From contig OX246745.1 of the NCBI GenBank assembly GCA_945910005.1, positions 42,036,555-42,100,554 of the forward strand: DNA of 64,000 nt, given 5' to 3'. The number at the start of each line of letters is the position of its first letter. Positions within the stretch are counted from its first letter, which is position 1. The stretch comes from Isoperla grammatica. Its lineage: Eukaryota > Arthropoda > Insecta > Plecoptera > Perlodidae. Under the pieces are notes generated by a model. The model was not told where the DNA came from. It did no database searches and saw only the letters and a list, made by a program, of their open reading frames with translations. Made by a program: the position numbers and the translations under genes. Positions 29,750-44,700 of this stretch are shown piece by piece.

Positions 29750-32700
29750 ATCTACCACCAAAAGTACAATACGCGCCTCTAGCAGGGAGTACCTACATAC
29801 ATCTACCACCAAAAGTACAATACGCGCCTCTAGCAGGGAGTACCTACGTACCTCTTCCACCAAAAGTACAATACGCGCTTCTAGCAGGGGGTACGTACAT
29901 ACATCTACCACCAAAAGTTCATTACGCACCTCTAGCAGGGAGTACCTATATACCTCTACCACCAAAAGTACATGACGCGCCACTAGCAGGGAGTACCTAC
30001 ATACCTCTACCACCAAAAGTACAATACGCGCCTCTAGCAGGGAGTACCTACATACATCTACCCCTAAAAGTACAATACGCGCCTCTAGCAGGGAGTACCT
30101 GCATACCTCTACCACCATAAGTGAAATACGCGCCTCTAGCAGGGAGTACCTACATACCTCTACCACCAAAAGTACAATACGCGCCTCTAGCAGGGGGATC
30201 TACAAACATCTACCACCAAAAGTACAATACGCGCCTCTAGCAGGGAGTACCTACATACATCTACCACCAAAAGTACAATACGCGCCTCAAGCAGGGAGAA
30301 CCTACATACCTCTACCACCAAAAGTACAATACGCGCCTCTAGCAGGGGGTACCTACATAAATCTACCACCAAAAGTACAATACGCGCCTCTAGCAGGGAG
30401 TACCTATATACATCTACCACCAAAAGTACAATACGCGCCTCTAGCAGGGAGTACATACATACATCTACCACCAAAAGTACAATACGCGCCTCTAGCAGGG
30501 ATTACCTACATACCTCTACCACCACAAGTACAATACGCGCCTCTAGCAGGGAGTACCTACATACCTCTACCACCAAAAGTACAATACGCGCCTCTAGCAG
30601 GGAGTACCTACATACCTCTAACACCAAAAGTACAATACGCGACTCTAGCAGGGAGTACCTACATACCTCTACCACCAAAAGTACAATACGCGCCTCTAGC
30701 AGGGAGTACCTGCATACCTCTACCACCAAAAGTACAATACGCGCCTCTAGCAGGGAGTACCTGCATACCTCTACCACAGGGAGTACCTGCATACCTCTAC
30801 CACCAAAAGTACAATACGCGCCTCCAGCAGGGAGTACCTGCATACCTCTACCACCAAAAGTACAATACGCGCCTCTAGCAGGGGGTACCTGCATACCTCT
30901 ACCACCAAAAGTACAAAACGCGCCTCTAGCAGGGAGTAACTGCATACCTCTACCACCAAAAGTACAATACGCGCCTCTTGCAGGGAGTACCGACATACCT
31001 CGTCCACCAAAAGTACAATACTCGCCTCTAGCAGGGAGTACCTGCATACCTATACCACCAAAAGTACAATACGCGCCTCTAGCAGAGAGTACTTTCATAC
31101 TACTACCACCAAAAGTACAATACGCGCCTCTTGCAGGGAGTACCTGCATACCTCTACCACCAAAAGTACAATACGCGCCTCTAGCAGGGAGAACCTACAT
31201 ACATCTACCACCAAAAGTACAATACGCGCCACTAGCAGGGGGTACCTGCATACTTCTACCACCAAAAGTACAATACGGGCCTCTAGCAGGGAGTACCTGC
31301 ATACCTCTACCACCAAAAGTACAATACGCGCCTCCAGCAAGGAGAACCTACATACCTCTACCACCAAAAGTACAATACGCGTCTCTAGCAGGGAGTACCT
31401 ACATACCTCTACCACCAAAAGTACAAAACGCGCCTCTAGCAGGGAGTACCTGCATACCTCTACCACCAAAAGTACAATACGCGCCTCTAGCAGGGAGTAC
31501 CTACACACCTCTTCCACCAAAAGTACAATACGCGCCTCTTGCAGGGAGTACCTGCATACCTCTACCACCAAAAGTACAATACGCGCCTCTAGCAGGGAGT
31601 ACCTTCATACTACTACTACCAAAAGTACAATACGTGCCTCTAGCAGGGAGTATCTACATACCTCTACCACCAAAAGTACAATACGCGCCTCTAGCAGGGA
31701 TTACCTGCATACCTCTACCACCAAAAGTACAATACGCGCCTCTAGCAGGGAGTACCTGCATACCTCTACCACCAAAAGTACAATACGCGCCTCTTGCAGG
31801 GAGTACCTGCATACCTCTACCACCAAAAGTACAATACGCGCCTCTAGCAGTTGGTACCTGCATACTTCTACCACCAAAAGTACAATACGCGCCTCTAGCA
31901 GGGAGTACCTGCATACCTCTACCACCAAAATACAATTCGTGCCTCCAGCAAGGAGAACCTACATACCTCTACCACCAAAAGTACAATGCGCGCCTCTAGC
32001 AGGGAGAAACTTCATACTACTACCACCAAAAGTACAATACGCGCCTCTAGCAGGGAGTATCTACATACCTCTACCACCAAAAGTCAATACGCGCCTCTTG
32101 CAGGGATTACCTGCATACCTCTACCACCAAAAGTACAATACGCGCCTCTAGCAGGGATAACCTGCATACCTCTACCACCAAAAGTACAATACGCGCCTCT
32201 AGCAGAGAGTACCTTCATACTACTACCACCAAAAGTACAATACGCGCCTCTTGCAGGGAGTACCTGCATACCTCTACCACCAAAAGGACAATACGCGCCT
32301 CTAGCAGGGAGAACCTACATACATCTACCACCAAAAGTACAATACGCGCCACTAGCAGGGGGGAACCTGCATACTTCTACCACCAAAAGTACAATACGCG
32401 CCTCTAGCAGGGAGTACCTGCATACCTCTACCACCAAAAGTACAATACGCGCCTCTAGCAGGGAGTACCTGCATACCTCTACCACAGGGAGTACCTGCAT
32501 ACCTCTACCACCAAAAGTACAATACGCGCCTCTAGCAGGGAGTACCTGCATACCTCTACCACCAAAATTACAATACGCGCCTCTAGCAGGGGGTACCTGC
32601 ATACCTCTACCACCAAAAGTACAAAACGCGCCTCTAGCAGGGAGTACCTGCATACCTCTACCACCAAAAGTACAATACGCGCCTCTAGCAGGGAGTACCG

Positions 32701-35700
32701 ACATACCTCTTCCACCAAAAGTACAATACTCGCCTCTAGCAGGGAGTACCTGCATACCTATACCACCAAAAGTACAATACGCGCCTCTAGCAGAGAGTAC
32801 CTTCATACTACTACCACCAAAAGTACAATACGCGCCTCTAGCAGGGAGTATCTACATACCTCTACCACCAAAAGTACAATACGCGCCTCTAGCAGGGATT
32901 ACCTGCATACCTCTACCACCAAAAGTACAATACGCGCCTCTTGCAGGGAGTACCTGCATACCTCTACCACCAAAAGTACAATACGCGCCTCTAGCAGGGA
33001 GTACCTACATACATCTACCACCAAAAGTACAATACGCGCCACTAGCAGGGGGTACCTGCATACTTCTACCACCAAAAGTACAATACGCTCCTCTAGCAGG
33101 GAGTACCTGCATACCTCTACCACTAAAAGAACAATACGCGCCTCCAGCAAGGAGAACCTACATACCTCTACCACCAAAAGTACAATACGCGTCTCTAGCA
33201 GGGAGTACCTACATACCTCTACCACCAAAGGTACAGAACGCGCCTCTAGCAGGGAGTACCTGCATACCTCTACCACCAAAAGTACAATACGCGCCTCTAG
33301 CAGGGAGTACCTACATACCTCTTCCACCAAAAGTACAATACGCGCCTCTAGCAGGGAGTACCTGCATACCTCTACCACCAAAAGTACAATACGCGCCTCT
33401 AGCAGGGAGTACCTTCATACTACTACTACAAAAAGTACAATACAAGCCTCTAGCAGGGAGTATCTACATACCTCTACCACCAAAAGTACAATACGCGCCT
33501 CTAGCAGGGATTACCTGCATACCTCTACCACCAAAAGTACAATACGCGCCTCTAGCAGGGAGTACCTGCATACCTCTACCACCAAAAGTACAATACGCGC
33601 CTCTTGCAGGGAGTACCTGCATACCTCTACCACCAAAAGTACAATACGCGCCTCTAGCAGGCGGTACCTGCATACTTCTACCACCAAAAGTACAATACGC
33701 GCCTCTAGCAGGGAGTACCTGCATACCTCTACCACCAAAAGTACAATACGCGCCTCCAGCAAGGAGAACCTACATACCTCTACCACCAAAAGTACAATGC
33801 GCGCCTCTAGCAGGGAGAAACTTCATACTACTACCACCAAAAGTACAATACGCGCCTCTAGCAGGGAGTATTTACATACCTCTACCACCAAAAGTACAAT
33901 ACGCGCGTCTTGCAGGGATTACCTGCATACCTCTACCACCAAAAGTACAATACGCGCCTCTAGCAGGGAGTACCTGCATACCTCTACCACCAAAAGTACA
34001 ATACTCGCCTCTAGCAAGGAGTACCTGCATACCTCTACCACCAAAAGTACAATACGCGCCTCTAGCAGGGAGTACCTGCATACCTCTACCACCATAGTAC
34101 AATACGCGCATCTAGCAAGGAGTACCTACATACTTCTACCATTAAAAGTACAATACGCGCCTCTAGCAGGGAGTACCTGCATACCTCTACCACCAAAAGT
34201 ACAATACGCGCCTCTAGCAGGGAGGACCTGCATACCTCTTCCACCAAAAGTACAAAACGCGCCTCTAGCAGGGGGTACCTGCATACCTCTACCACCAAAA
34301 GTACAATACGCGCCTCTAGCAGGGAGTACCTGCATACCTCTACCACCAAAAGTACAATACGCGCCTCTAGCAGGGAGTACCTACATACCTCTACCACCAA
34401 AAGTACAATACGCGCCTCTAGCAGGGAGCACCTGCATACCTCTACCACTAAAAGTACAATACGCGCCTGTAGCAGGGAGTACCTTCATACTACTACCACC
34501 AAAAGTACAAAACGCGCCTCTAGCAGGGAGTACCTGCATACCTCTACCACCAAAAGTACAATTCGCGCCTCTAGCAGGGAGTACCTACATACGGCTACCA
34601 CCAAAAGTACAATACGCGCCTCTAGCAGGGAGTACCTGCATACCTCTACCACCAAAAGTACAATTCGCGCCTCTAGCAGGGAGTACCTACATACCTCTAC
34701 CACCAAAAGTACAATACGCGCCTCTAGCAGGAAGTACCTACATACCTCTACCACCAAAAGTACAATACGCACCTCTAGCAGGGAGTACCTTTATACCTCT
34801 ACCACCAAAAGTACAATACGCGCCTCTAGCAGGGAGTACCTGCATACCTCTACCACCAAAAGTACAATACGCGCCTCTAGCAGGAAGTACCTACATACAT
34901 CTACCACCAAAAGTACAATACGCGTTTCTAGCAGGGAGTACTTACATACCTCTACCACCAAAAGTACAATACGCGCCTCTAGCAGGGAGTACCTGCATAC
35001 CTCTACCACCAAAAGTACAATACGCGCCTCTAGCAGGGAGTACCTGCATACCTCTACCACCAAAAGTACAATACGCGCCTCTAGCAGGGAGTACCTACAT
35101 ACCTCTACCACCAAAAGTACAATACGCGCCTCTAGCAGGGAGTACCTACATACATCTACCACAAAAAGTACAATACGCGCCTCTAGCAGGGAGTACCTAC
35201 ATACATCTACCACCAAAAGTACAATACGCGTTTCTAGCAGGGAGTACCTACATACCTCTACCACCAAAAGTACAATACGCGCCTCTAGCAGGGATTACCT
35301 GCATATCTCTACCACCAAAAGTACAATACGCGCCTCTAGCAGGGAGTACCTTTATACCTCTACCACCAAAAGTACAATACGCGCCTCTAGCAGGGAGTAC
35401 CTGCATACCTCTACCACCAAAAGTACAATACGCGCCTCTAGCAGGAAGTACCTACATACATCTAACACCAAAAGTACAATACGCGTTTCTAGCAGGGAGC
35501 ACCTACATACCTCTACCACCAAAAGTACAATACGCGCCTCTAGCAGGGAGTACCTGCATACCTCTACCACCAAAATTACAATACGCGCCTCTAGCAGGGA
35601 GTACCTGCATACCTCTACCACCAAAAGTACAATACGCGCCTCTAGCAGGGAGTACCTACATACCTCTACCACCAAAAGTACAATACGCGCCTCTAGCAGG

Positions 35701-38700
35701 GAGTACCTACATACATCTACCACCAAAAGTACAATACGCGCCTCTAGCAGGGAGTACCTACATACATCTACCACCAAAAGTACAATACGCGTTTCTAGCA
35801 GGGAGTACCTACATACCTCTACCACCAAAAGTACAATACGCGCCTCTAGCAGGGATTACCTGCATACCTCTACCACCAATAGTACAATACGCGCCTCTAG
35901 CAGGGAGTACCTGCATACCTCTACCACCAAAAGTACAATACGCGCCTCTAGCTGGGAGTACCTACATACCTCTACCACCAAAAGTACATTACGCACCTCT
36001 AGCAGGGAGTACCTATATACCTCTACCACCAAAAGTACATGACGCGCCTCTAGCAGGGAGTACCTACATACCTCAACCACCAAAAGTACAATACTGGCCT
36101 CTAGCAGGGAGTACCTATATACATCTACCACCAAAAGTACAATACGCGCCTCTAGCAGGGAGTACCTACATACATCTACCACCAAATGTACAATACGCGC
36201 CTCTAGCAGGGAGTACCTACATACCTCTACCACCAAAAGTACAATACGCGCCTCTAGCAGGGAGAACCTGCATACCTCTACCACCAAAAGTACAATACGC
36301 GTCTCTAGCAGGGAGTACCCACATACATCTACCACCAAAAGTAAAATACGCGTCTCTAGCAGGGAGTACCTACGTACCTCTTCCACCAAAATCACAATAC
36401 GCGCCTCTAGCAGGGAGTACCTACATACATCTACCACCAAAAGTACAATACGTGCCTCTAGCAGGGAGAACCTGCATACCTCTACCACCAAAAGTGAAAT
36501 ACGCGCCTCTAGCAGGGAGTACCTACATACCTCTACCACCAAAAGTACAATACGCGCTTCTAGCAGGGGGTACCTACATACATCTACCACCAAAAGTACA
36601 ATACGCGCCTCTAGCAGGGAGTACCTACATACATCTACCACCAAAAGTACAATACGCGCCTCTAGCTGGGAGTACCTACATACCTCTACCACCAAAAGTA
36701 CAATACGTGCCTCTAGCAGGGAGTACCTGCATACCTCTACCACCAAAAGTGAAATACGCGCCTCTAGCAGGGAGTACCTACATACCTCTACCACCAAAAG
36801 TACAATACGCGCTTCTAGCAGGGGGTACCTACATACATCTACCACCAAAAGTACAATACGTGCCTCTAGCAGGGAGTACCTGCATACCTCTACCACCAAA
36901 AGTACAATACGCGCCTCTAGCAGGGAGTACCTACATACATCTACCACCAAAAGTACAATACGTGCCTCTAGCAGGGAGTACCTGCATACCTCTACCACCA
37001 AAAGTGAAATACGCGCCTCTAGCAGGGAGTACCTACATACCTCTACCACCAAAAGTACAATACGCGCTTCTAGCAGGGGGTACCTACATACATCTACCAC
37101 CAAAAGTACAATACGCGCCTCTAGCAGGGAGTACCTACATACATCTACCACCAAAAGTACAATACGCGCCTCTAGCTGGGAGTACCTACATACCTCTACC
37201 ACCAAAAGTACATTACGCACCTCTAGCAGGGAGTACCTATATACCTCTACCACCAAAAGTACATGACGCGCCTCTAGTAGGGAGTACCTACATACGTCTA
37301 CCACCAAAAGTACAATACTGGCCTCTAGCAGGGAGTACCTACATACATCTACCACCAAAAGTACAATACGCGCCTCTAGCAGGGAGTACCTACATACATC
37401 TACCACCAAAAGTACAATACGCGCCTCTAGCAGGGAGTACCTACATACCTCTACCACCAAAAGTACAATACGCGCCTCTAGCAGGGAGTACCTGCATACC
37501 TCTACCACCAAAAGTACAATACGCGCTTCTAGCAGGGAGTACCTACATACCTCTACCACTAAAACTACAATACGCGCCTCTAGCAGGGGGTACCTACATA
37601 CATCTACCACCAAAAGTACAATACGCGCCTCTAGCAGGGAGTACCTACATACATCTACCACCAAAAGTACAATACGCGCCTCTAGCAGGGAGTACCTACG
37701 TACCTCTTCCACCAAAAGTACAATACGCGCCTTTTAGCAGGGGGTACGTACATACATCTACCACCAAAAGTACATTACGCACCTCTAGCAGGGAGTACCT
37801 ATATACCTCTACCACCAAAAGTACATGACGCGCCTCTAGCAGGGAGTACCTACATACATTTACCACCAAAAGTACAATACGCGCCTCTAGCAGGGAGTAC
37901 CTACATACATCTACCACCAAAAGTACAATACGCGCCTCTAGCAGGGAGTACCTACATACATCTACCACCAAAAGTACAATACGCGCCTCTAGCAGGGAGT
38001 ACCTACGTACCTCTTCCACCAAAAGTACAATACGCGCTTCTAGCAGGGGGTACGTACATACATCTACCACCAAAAGTTCATTACGCACCTCTAGCAGGGA
38101 GTACCTATATACCTCTACCACCAAAAGTACATGACGCGCCACTAGCAGGGAGTACCTACATACCTCTACCACCAAAAGTACAATACGCGCCTCTAGCAGG
38201 GAGTACCTACATACATCTACCCCTAAAAGTACAATACGCGCCTCTAGCAGGGAGTACCTGCATACCTCTACCACCATAAGTGAAATACGCGCCTCTAGCA
38301 GGGAGTACCTACATACCTCTACCACCAAAAGTACAATACGCGCCTCTAGCAGGGGGATCTACAAACATCTACCACCAAAAGTACAATACGCGCCTCTAGC
38401 AGGGAGTACCTACATACATCTACCACCAAAAGTACAATACGCGCCTCAAGCAGGGAGTACCTACATACCTCTACCACCAAAAGTACAATACGCGCCTCTA
38501 GCAGGGGGTACCTACATAAATCTACCACCAAAAGTACAATACGCGCCTCTAGCAGGGAGTACCTATATACATCTACCACCAAAAGTACAATACGCGCCTC
38601 TAGCAGGGAGTACATACATACATCTACCACCAAAAGTACAATACGCGCCTCTAGCAGGGATTACCTACATACCTCTACCACCACAAGTACAATACGCGCC

Positions 38701-41700
38701 TCTAGCAGGGAGTACCTACATACCTCTACCACCAAAAGTACAATACGCGCCTCTAGCAGGGAGTACTTACATACCTCTAACACCAAAAGTACAATACGCG
38801 ACTCTAGCAGGGAGTACCTACATACCTCTACCACCAAAAGTACAATACGCGCCTCTAGCAGGGAGTACCTGCATACCTCTACCACCAAAAGTACAATACG
38901 CGCCTCTAGCAGGGAGTACCTGCATACCTCTACCACCAAAAGTACAATACGCGCCTCCAGCAGGGAGTACCTGCATACCTCTACCACCAAAAGTACAATA
39001 CGCGCCTCTAGCAGGGGGTACCTGCATACCTCTACCACCAAAAGTACAAAACGCGCCTCTAGCAGGGAGTAACTGCATACCTCTACCACCAAAAGTACAA
39101 TACGCGCCTCTTGCAGGGAGTACCGACATACCTCGTCCACCAAAAGTACAATACTCGCCTCTAGCAGGGAGTACCTGCATACCTATACCACCAAAAGTAC
39201 AATACGCGCCTCTAGCAGAGAGTACTTTCATACTACTACCACCAAAAGTACAATACGCGCCTCTTGCAGGGAGTACCTGCATACCTCTACCACCAAAAGT
39301 ACAATACGCGCCTCTAGCAGGGAGAACCTACATACATCTACCACCAAAAGTACAATACGCGCCACTAGCAGGGGGTACCTGCATACTTCTACCACCAAAA
39401 GTACAATACGGGCCTCTAGCAGGGAGTACCTGCATACCTCTACCACCAAAAGTACAATACGCGCCTCCAGCAAGGAGAACCTACATACCTCTACCACCAA
39501 AAGTACAATACGCGTCTCTAGCAGGGAGTACCTACATACCTCTACCACCAAAAGTACAAAACGCGCCTCTAGCAGGGAGTACCTGCATACCTCTACCACC
39601 AAAAGTACAATACGCGCCTCTAGCAGGGAGTACCTACACACCTCTTCCACCAAAAGTACAATACGCGCCTCTTGCAGGGAGTACCTGCATACCTCTACCA
39701 CCAAAAGTACAATACGCGCCTCTAGCAGGGAGTACCTTCATACTACTACTACCAAAAGTACAATACGTGCCTCTAGCAGGGAGTATCTACATACCTCTAC
39801 CACCAAAAGTACAATACGCGCCTCTAGCAGGGATTACCTGCATACCTCTACCACCAAAAGTACAATACGCGCCTCTAGCAGGGAGTACCTGCATACCTCT
39901 ACCACCAAAAGTACAATACGCGCCTCTTGCAGGGAGTACCTGCATACCTCTACCACCAAAAGTACAATACGCGCCTCTAGCAGTTGGTACCTGCATACTT
40001 CTACCACCAAAAGTACAATACGCGCCTCTAGCAGGGAGTACCTGCATACCTCTACCACCAAAATACAATTCGTGCCTCCAGCAAGGAGAACCTACATACC
40101 TCTACCACCAAAAGTACAATGCGCGCCTCTAGCAGGGAGAAACTTCATACTACTACCACCAAAAGTACAATACGCGCCTCTAGCAGGGAGTATCTACATA
40201 CCTCTACCACCAAAAGTCAATACGCGCCTCTTGCAGGGATTACCTGCATACCTCTACCACCAAAAGTACAATACGCGCCTCTAGCAGGGATAACCTGCAT
40301 ACCTCTACCACCAAAAGTACAATACGCGCCTCTAGCAGAGAGTACCTTCATACTACTACCACCAAAAGTACAATACGCGCCTCTTGCAGGGAGTACCTGC
40401 ATACCTCTACCACCAAAAGTACAATACGCGCCTCTAGCAGGGAGAACCTACATACATCTACCACCAAAAGTACAATACGCGCCACTAGCAGGGGGGAACC
40501 TGCATACTTCTACCACCAAAAGTACAATACGCGCCTCTAGCAGGGAGTACCTGCATACCTCTACCACCAAAAGTACAATACGCGCCTCTAGCAGGGAGTA
40601 CCTGCATACCTCTACCACCAAAAGTACAATACGCGCCTCTAGCAGGGGGTACCTGCATACCTCTACCACCAAAAGTACAAAACGCGCCTCTAGCAGGGAG
40701 TACCTGCATACCTCTACCACCAAAAGTACAATACGCGCCTCTAGCAGGGAGTACCGACATACCTCTTCCACCAAAAGTACAATACTCGCCTCTAGCAGGG
40801 AGTACCTGCATACCTATACCACCAAAAGTACAATACGCGCCTCTAGCAGAGAGTACCTTCATACTACTACCACCAAAAGTACAATACGCGCCTCTAGCAG
40901 GGAGTATCTACATACCTCTACCACCAAAAGTACAATACGCGCCTCTAGCAGGGATTACCTGCATACCTCTACCACCAAAAGTACAATACGCGCCTCTTGC
41001 AGGGAGTACCTGCATACCTCTACCACCAAAAGTACAATACGCGCCTCTAGCAGGGAGTACCTACATACATCTACCACCAAAAGTACAATACGCGCCACTA
41101 GCAGGGGGTACCTGCATACTTCTACCACCAAAAGTACAATACGCGCCTCTAGCAGGGAGTACCTGCATACCTCTACCACTAAAAGAACAATACGCGCCTC
41201 CAGCAAGGAGAACCTACATACCTCTACCACCAAAAGTACAATACGCGTCTCTAGCAGGGAGTACCTACATACCTCTACCACCAAAGGTACAAAACGCGCC
41301 TCTAGCAGGGAGTACCTGCATACCTCTACCACCAAAAGTACAATACGCGCCTCTAGCAGGGAGTACCTACATACCTCTTCCACCAAAAGTACAATACGCG
41401 CCTCTAGCAGGGAGTACCTGCATACCTCTACCACCAAAAGTACAATACGCGCCTCTAGCAGGGAGTACCTTCATACTACTACTACAAAAAGTACAATACG
41501 CGCCTCTAGCAGGGAGTATCTACATACCTCTACCACCAAAAGTACAATACGCGCCTCTAGCAGGGATTACCTGCATACCTCTACCACCAAAAGTACAATA
41601 CGCGCCTCTAGCAGGGAGTACCTGCATACCTCTACCACCAAAAGTACAATACGCGCCTCTTGCAGGGAGTACCTGCATACCTCTACCACCAAAAGTACAA

Positions 41701-44700
41701 TACGCGCCTCTAGCAGGCGGTACCTGCATACTTCTACCACCAAAAGTACAATACGCGCCTCTAGCAGGGAGTACCTGCATACCTCTACCACCAAAAGTAC
41801 AATACGCGCCTCCAGCAAGGAGAACCTACATACCTCTACCACCAAATTACAATGCGCGCCTCTAGCAGGGAGAAACTTCATACTACTACCACCAAAAGTA
41901 CAATACGCGCCTCTAGCAGGGAGTATTTACATACCTCTACCACCAAAAGTACAATACGCGCGTCTTGCAGGGATTACCTGCATACCTCTACCACCAAAAG
42001 TACAATACGCGCCTCTAGCAGGGAGTACCTGCATACCTCTACCACCAAAAGTACAATACTCGCCTCTAGCAAGGAGTACCTGCATACCTCTACCACCAAA
42101 AGTACAATACGCGCCTCTAGCAGGGAGTACCTGCATACCTCTACCACCATAGTACAATACGCGCATCTAGCAAGGAGTACCTACATACTTCTACCATTAA
42201 AAGTACAATACGCGCCTCTAGCAGGGAGTACCTGCATACCTCTACCACCAAAAGTACAATACGCGCCTCTAGCAGGGAGGACCTGCATACCTCTACCACC
42301 AAAAGTACAAAACGCGCCTCTAGCAGGGGGTACCTGCATACCTCTACCACCAAAAGTACAATACGCGCCTCTAGCAGGGAGTACCTGCATACCTCTACCA
42401 CCAAAAGTACAATACGCGCCTCTAGCAGGGAGTACCTACATACCTCTACCACCAAAAGTACAATACGCGCCTCTAGCAGGGAGCACCTGCATACCTCTAC
42501 CACTAAAAGTACAATACGCGCCTGTAGCAGGGAGTACCTTCATACTACTACCACCAAAAGTACAAAACGCGCCTCTAGCAGGGAGTACCTGCATACCTCT
42601 ACCACCAAAAGTACAATTCGCGCCTCTAGCAGGGAGTACCTACATACGGCTACCACCAAAAGTACAATACGCGCCTCTAGCAGGGAGTACCTGCATACCT
42701 CTACAACCAAAAGTACAATTCGCGCCTCTAGCAGGGAGTACCTACATACCTCTACCACCAAAAGTACAATACGCGCCTCTAGCAGGAAGTACCTACATAC
42801 CTCTACCACCAAAAGTACAATACGCACCTCTAGCAGGGAGTACCTTTATACCTCTACCACCAAAAGTACAATACGCGCCTCTAGCAGGGAGTACCTGCAT
42901 ACCTCTACCACCAAAAGTACAATACGCGCCTCTAGCAGGAAGTACCTACATACATCTACCACCAAAAGTACAATACGCGTTTCTAGCAGGGAGTACTTAC
43001 ATACCTCTACCACCAAAAGTACAATACGCGCCTCTAGCAGGGAGTACCTGCATACCTCTACCACCAAAAGTACAATACGCGCCTCTAGCAGGGAGTACCT
43101 GCATACCTCTACCACCAAAAGTACAATACGCGCCTCTAGCAGGGAGTACCTACATACCTCTACCACCAAAAGTACAATACGCGCCTCTAGCAGGAAGTAC
43201 CTAGATACATCTACCACAAAAAGTACAATACGCGCCTCTAGCAGGGAGTACCTACATACATCTACCACCAAAAGTACAATACGCGTTTCTAGCAGGGAGT
43301 ACCTACATACCTCTACCACCAAAAGTACAATACGCGCCTCTAGCAGGGATTACCTGCATATCTCTACCACCAAAAGTACAATACGCGCCTCTAGCAGGGA
43401 GTACCTTTATACCTCTACCACCAAAAGTACAATACGCGCCTCTAGCAGGGAGTACCTGCATACCTCTACCACCAAAAGTACAATACGCGCCTCTAGCAGG
43501 AAGTACCTACATACATCTAACACCAAAAGTACAATACGCGTTTCTAGCAGGGAGTACCTACATACCTCTACCACCAAAAGTACAATACGCGCCTCTAGCA
43601 GGGAGTACCTGCATACCTCTACCACCAAAAGTCAAAACGCGCCTCTAGCAGGGAGTACCTGCATACCTCTACCACCAAAAGTACAATACGCGCCTCTAGC
43701 AGGGAGTACCTACATACCTCTACCACCAAAAGTACAATACGCGCCTCTAGCAGGGAGTACCTACATACATCTACCACCAAAAGTACAATACGCGCCTCTA
43801 GCAGGGAGTACCTACATACATCTACCACCAAAAGTACAATACGCGTTTCTAGCAGGGAGTACCTACATACCTCTACCACCAAAAGTACAATACGCGCCTC
43901 TAGCAGGGATTACCTGCATACCTCTACCACCAATAGTACAATACGCGCCTCTAGCAGGGAGTACCTGCATACCTCTACCACCAAAAGTACAATACGCGCC
44001 TCTAGCTGGGAGTACCTACATACCTCTACCACCAAAAGTACATTACGCACCTCTAGCAGGGAGTACCTATATACCTCTACCACCAAAAGTACATGACGCG
44101 CCTCTAGCAGGGAGTACCTACATACCTCAACCACCAAAAGTACAATACTGGCCTCTAGCAGGGAGTACCTATATACATCTACCACCAAAAGTACAATACG
44201 CGCCTCTAGCAGGGAGTACCTACATACATCTACCACCAAATGTACAATACGCGCCTCTAGCAGGGAGTACCTACAATCCTCTACCACCAAAAGTACAATA
44301 CGCGCCTCTAGCAGGGAGAACCTGCATACCTCTACCACCAAAAGTACAATACGCGTCTCTAGCAGGGAGTACCCACATACATCTACCACCAAAAGTAAAA
44401 TACGCGTCTCTAGCAGGGAGTACCTACGTACCTCTTCCACCAAAATCACAATACGCGCCTCTAGCAGGGAGTACCTACATACATCTACCACCAAAAGTAC
44501 AATACGTGCCTCTAGCAGGGAGAACCTGAATACCTCTACCACCAAAAGTGAAATACGCGCCTCTAGCAGGGAGTACCTACATACCTCTACCACCAAAAGT
44601 ACAATACGCGCTTCTAGCAGGGGGTACCTACATACATCTACCACCAAAAGTACAATACGCGCCTCTAGCAGGGAGTACCTACATACATCTACCACCAAAA

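Larger units (their letters stand above)
832..32511 (+). repeat. 26 short (26-bp) satellite units lacking one 25-bp half
   Basis: In these units CTACCAC is joined directly to AGGGAGTAC, removing 25 bp. The first base after the junction is at 842, 1021, 1760, 1888, 5024 (variant AAGGAG), 6375, 9408, 14124, 14303, 15094, 15273, 15860, 17518, 18971, 19150, 19737, 21395, 23000, 23180, 23563, 25118, 25297, 26087, 26266, 30778 and 32486. Two flavours exist. One is preceded by GCACGGAG and followed by ACTTGCATA. The other has the ordinary GCAGGGAG and ACCTGCATA. Pairs spaced 179 bp apart (three full units plus one short) recur at 842/1021, 14124/14303, 15094/15273, 18971/19150, 25118/25297 and 26087/26266, so this is a mobile sub-block. 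Each short unit shifts the reading frame by one base. None is seen right of 32.5 kb. Confidence 0.93.

Noticed and set aside
33797..37828. 1,343-codon ORF and dozens of similar repetitive ORFs on both strands of the array
   Set aside because: They follow from a 51-bp period without stops in four frames. They overlap one another on both strands, begin and end at random variants, and show no synonymous bias by eye.
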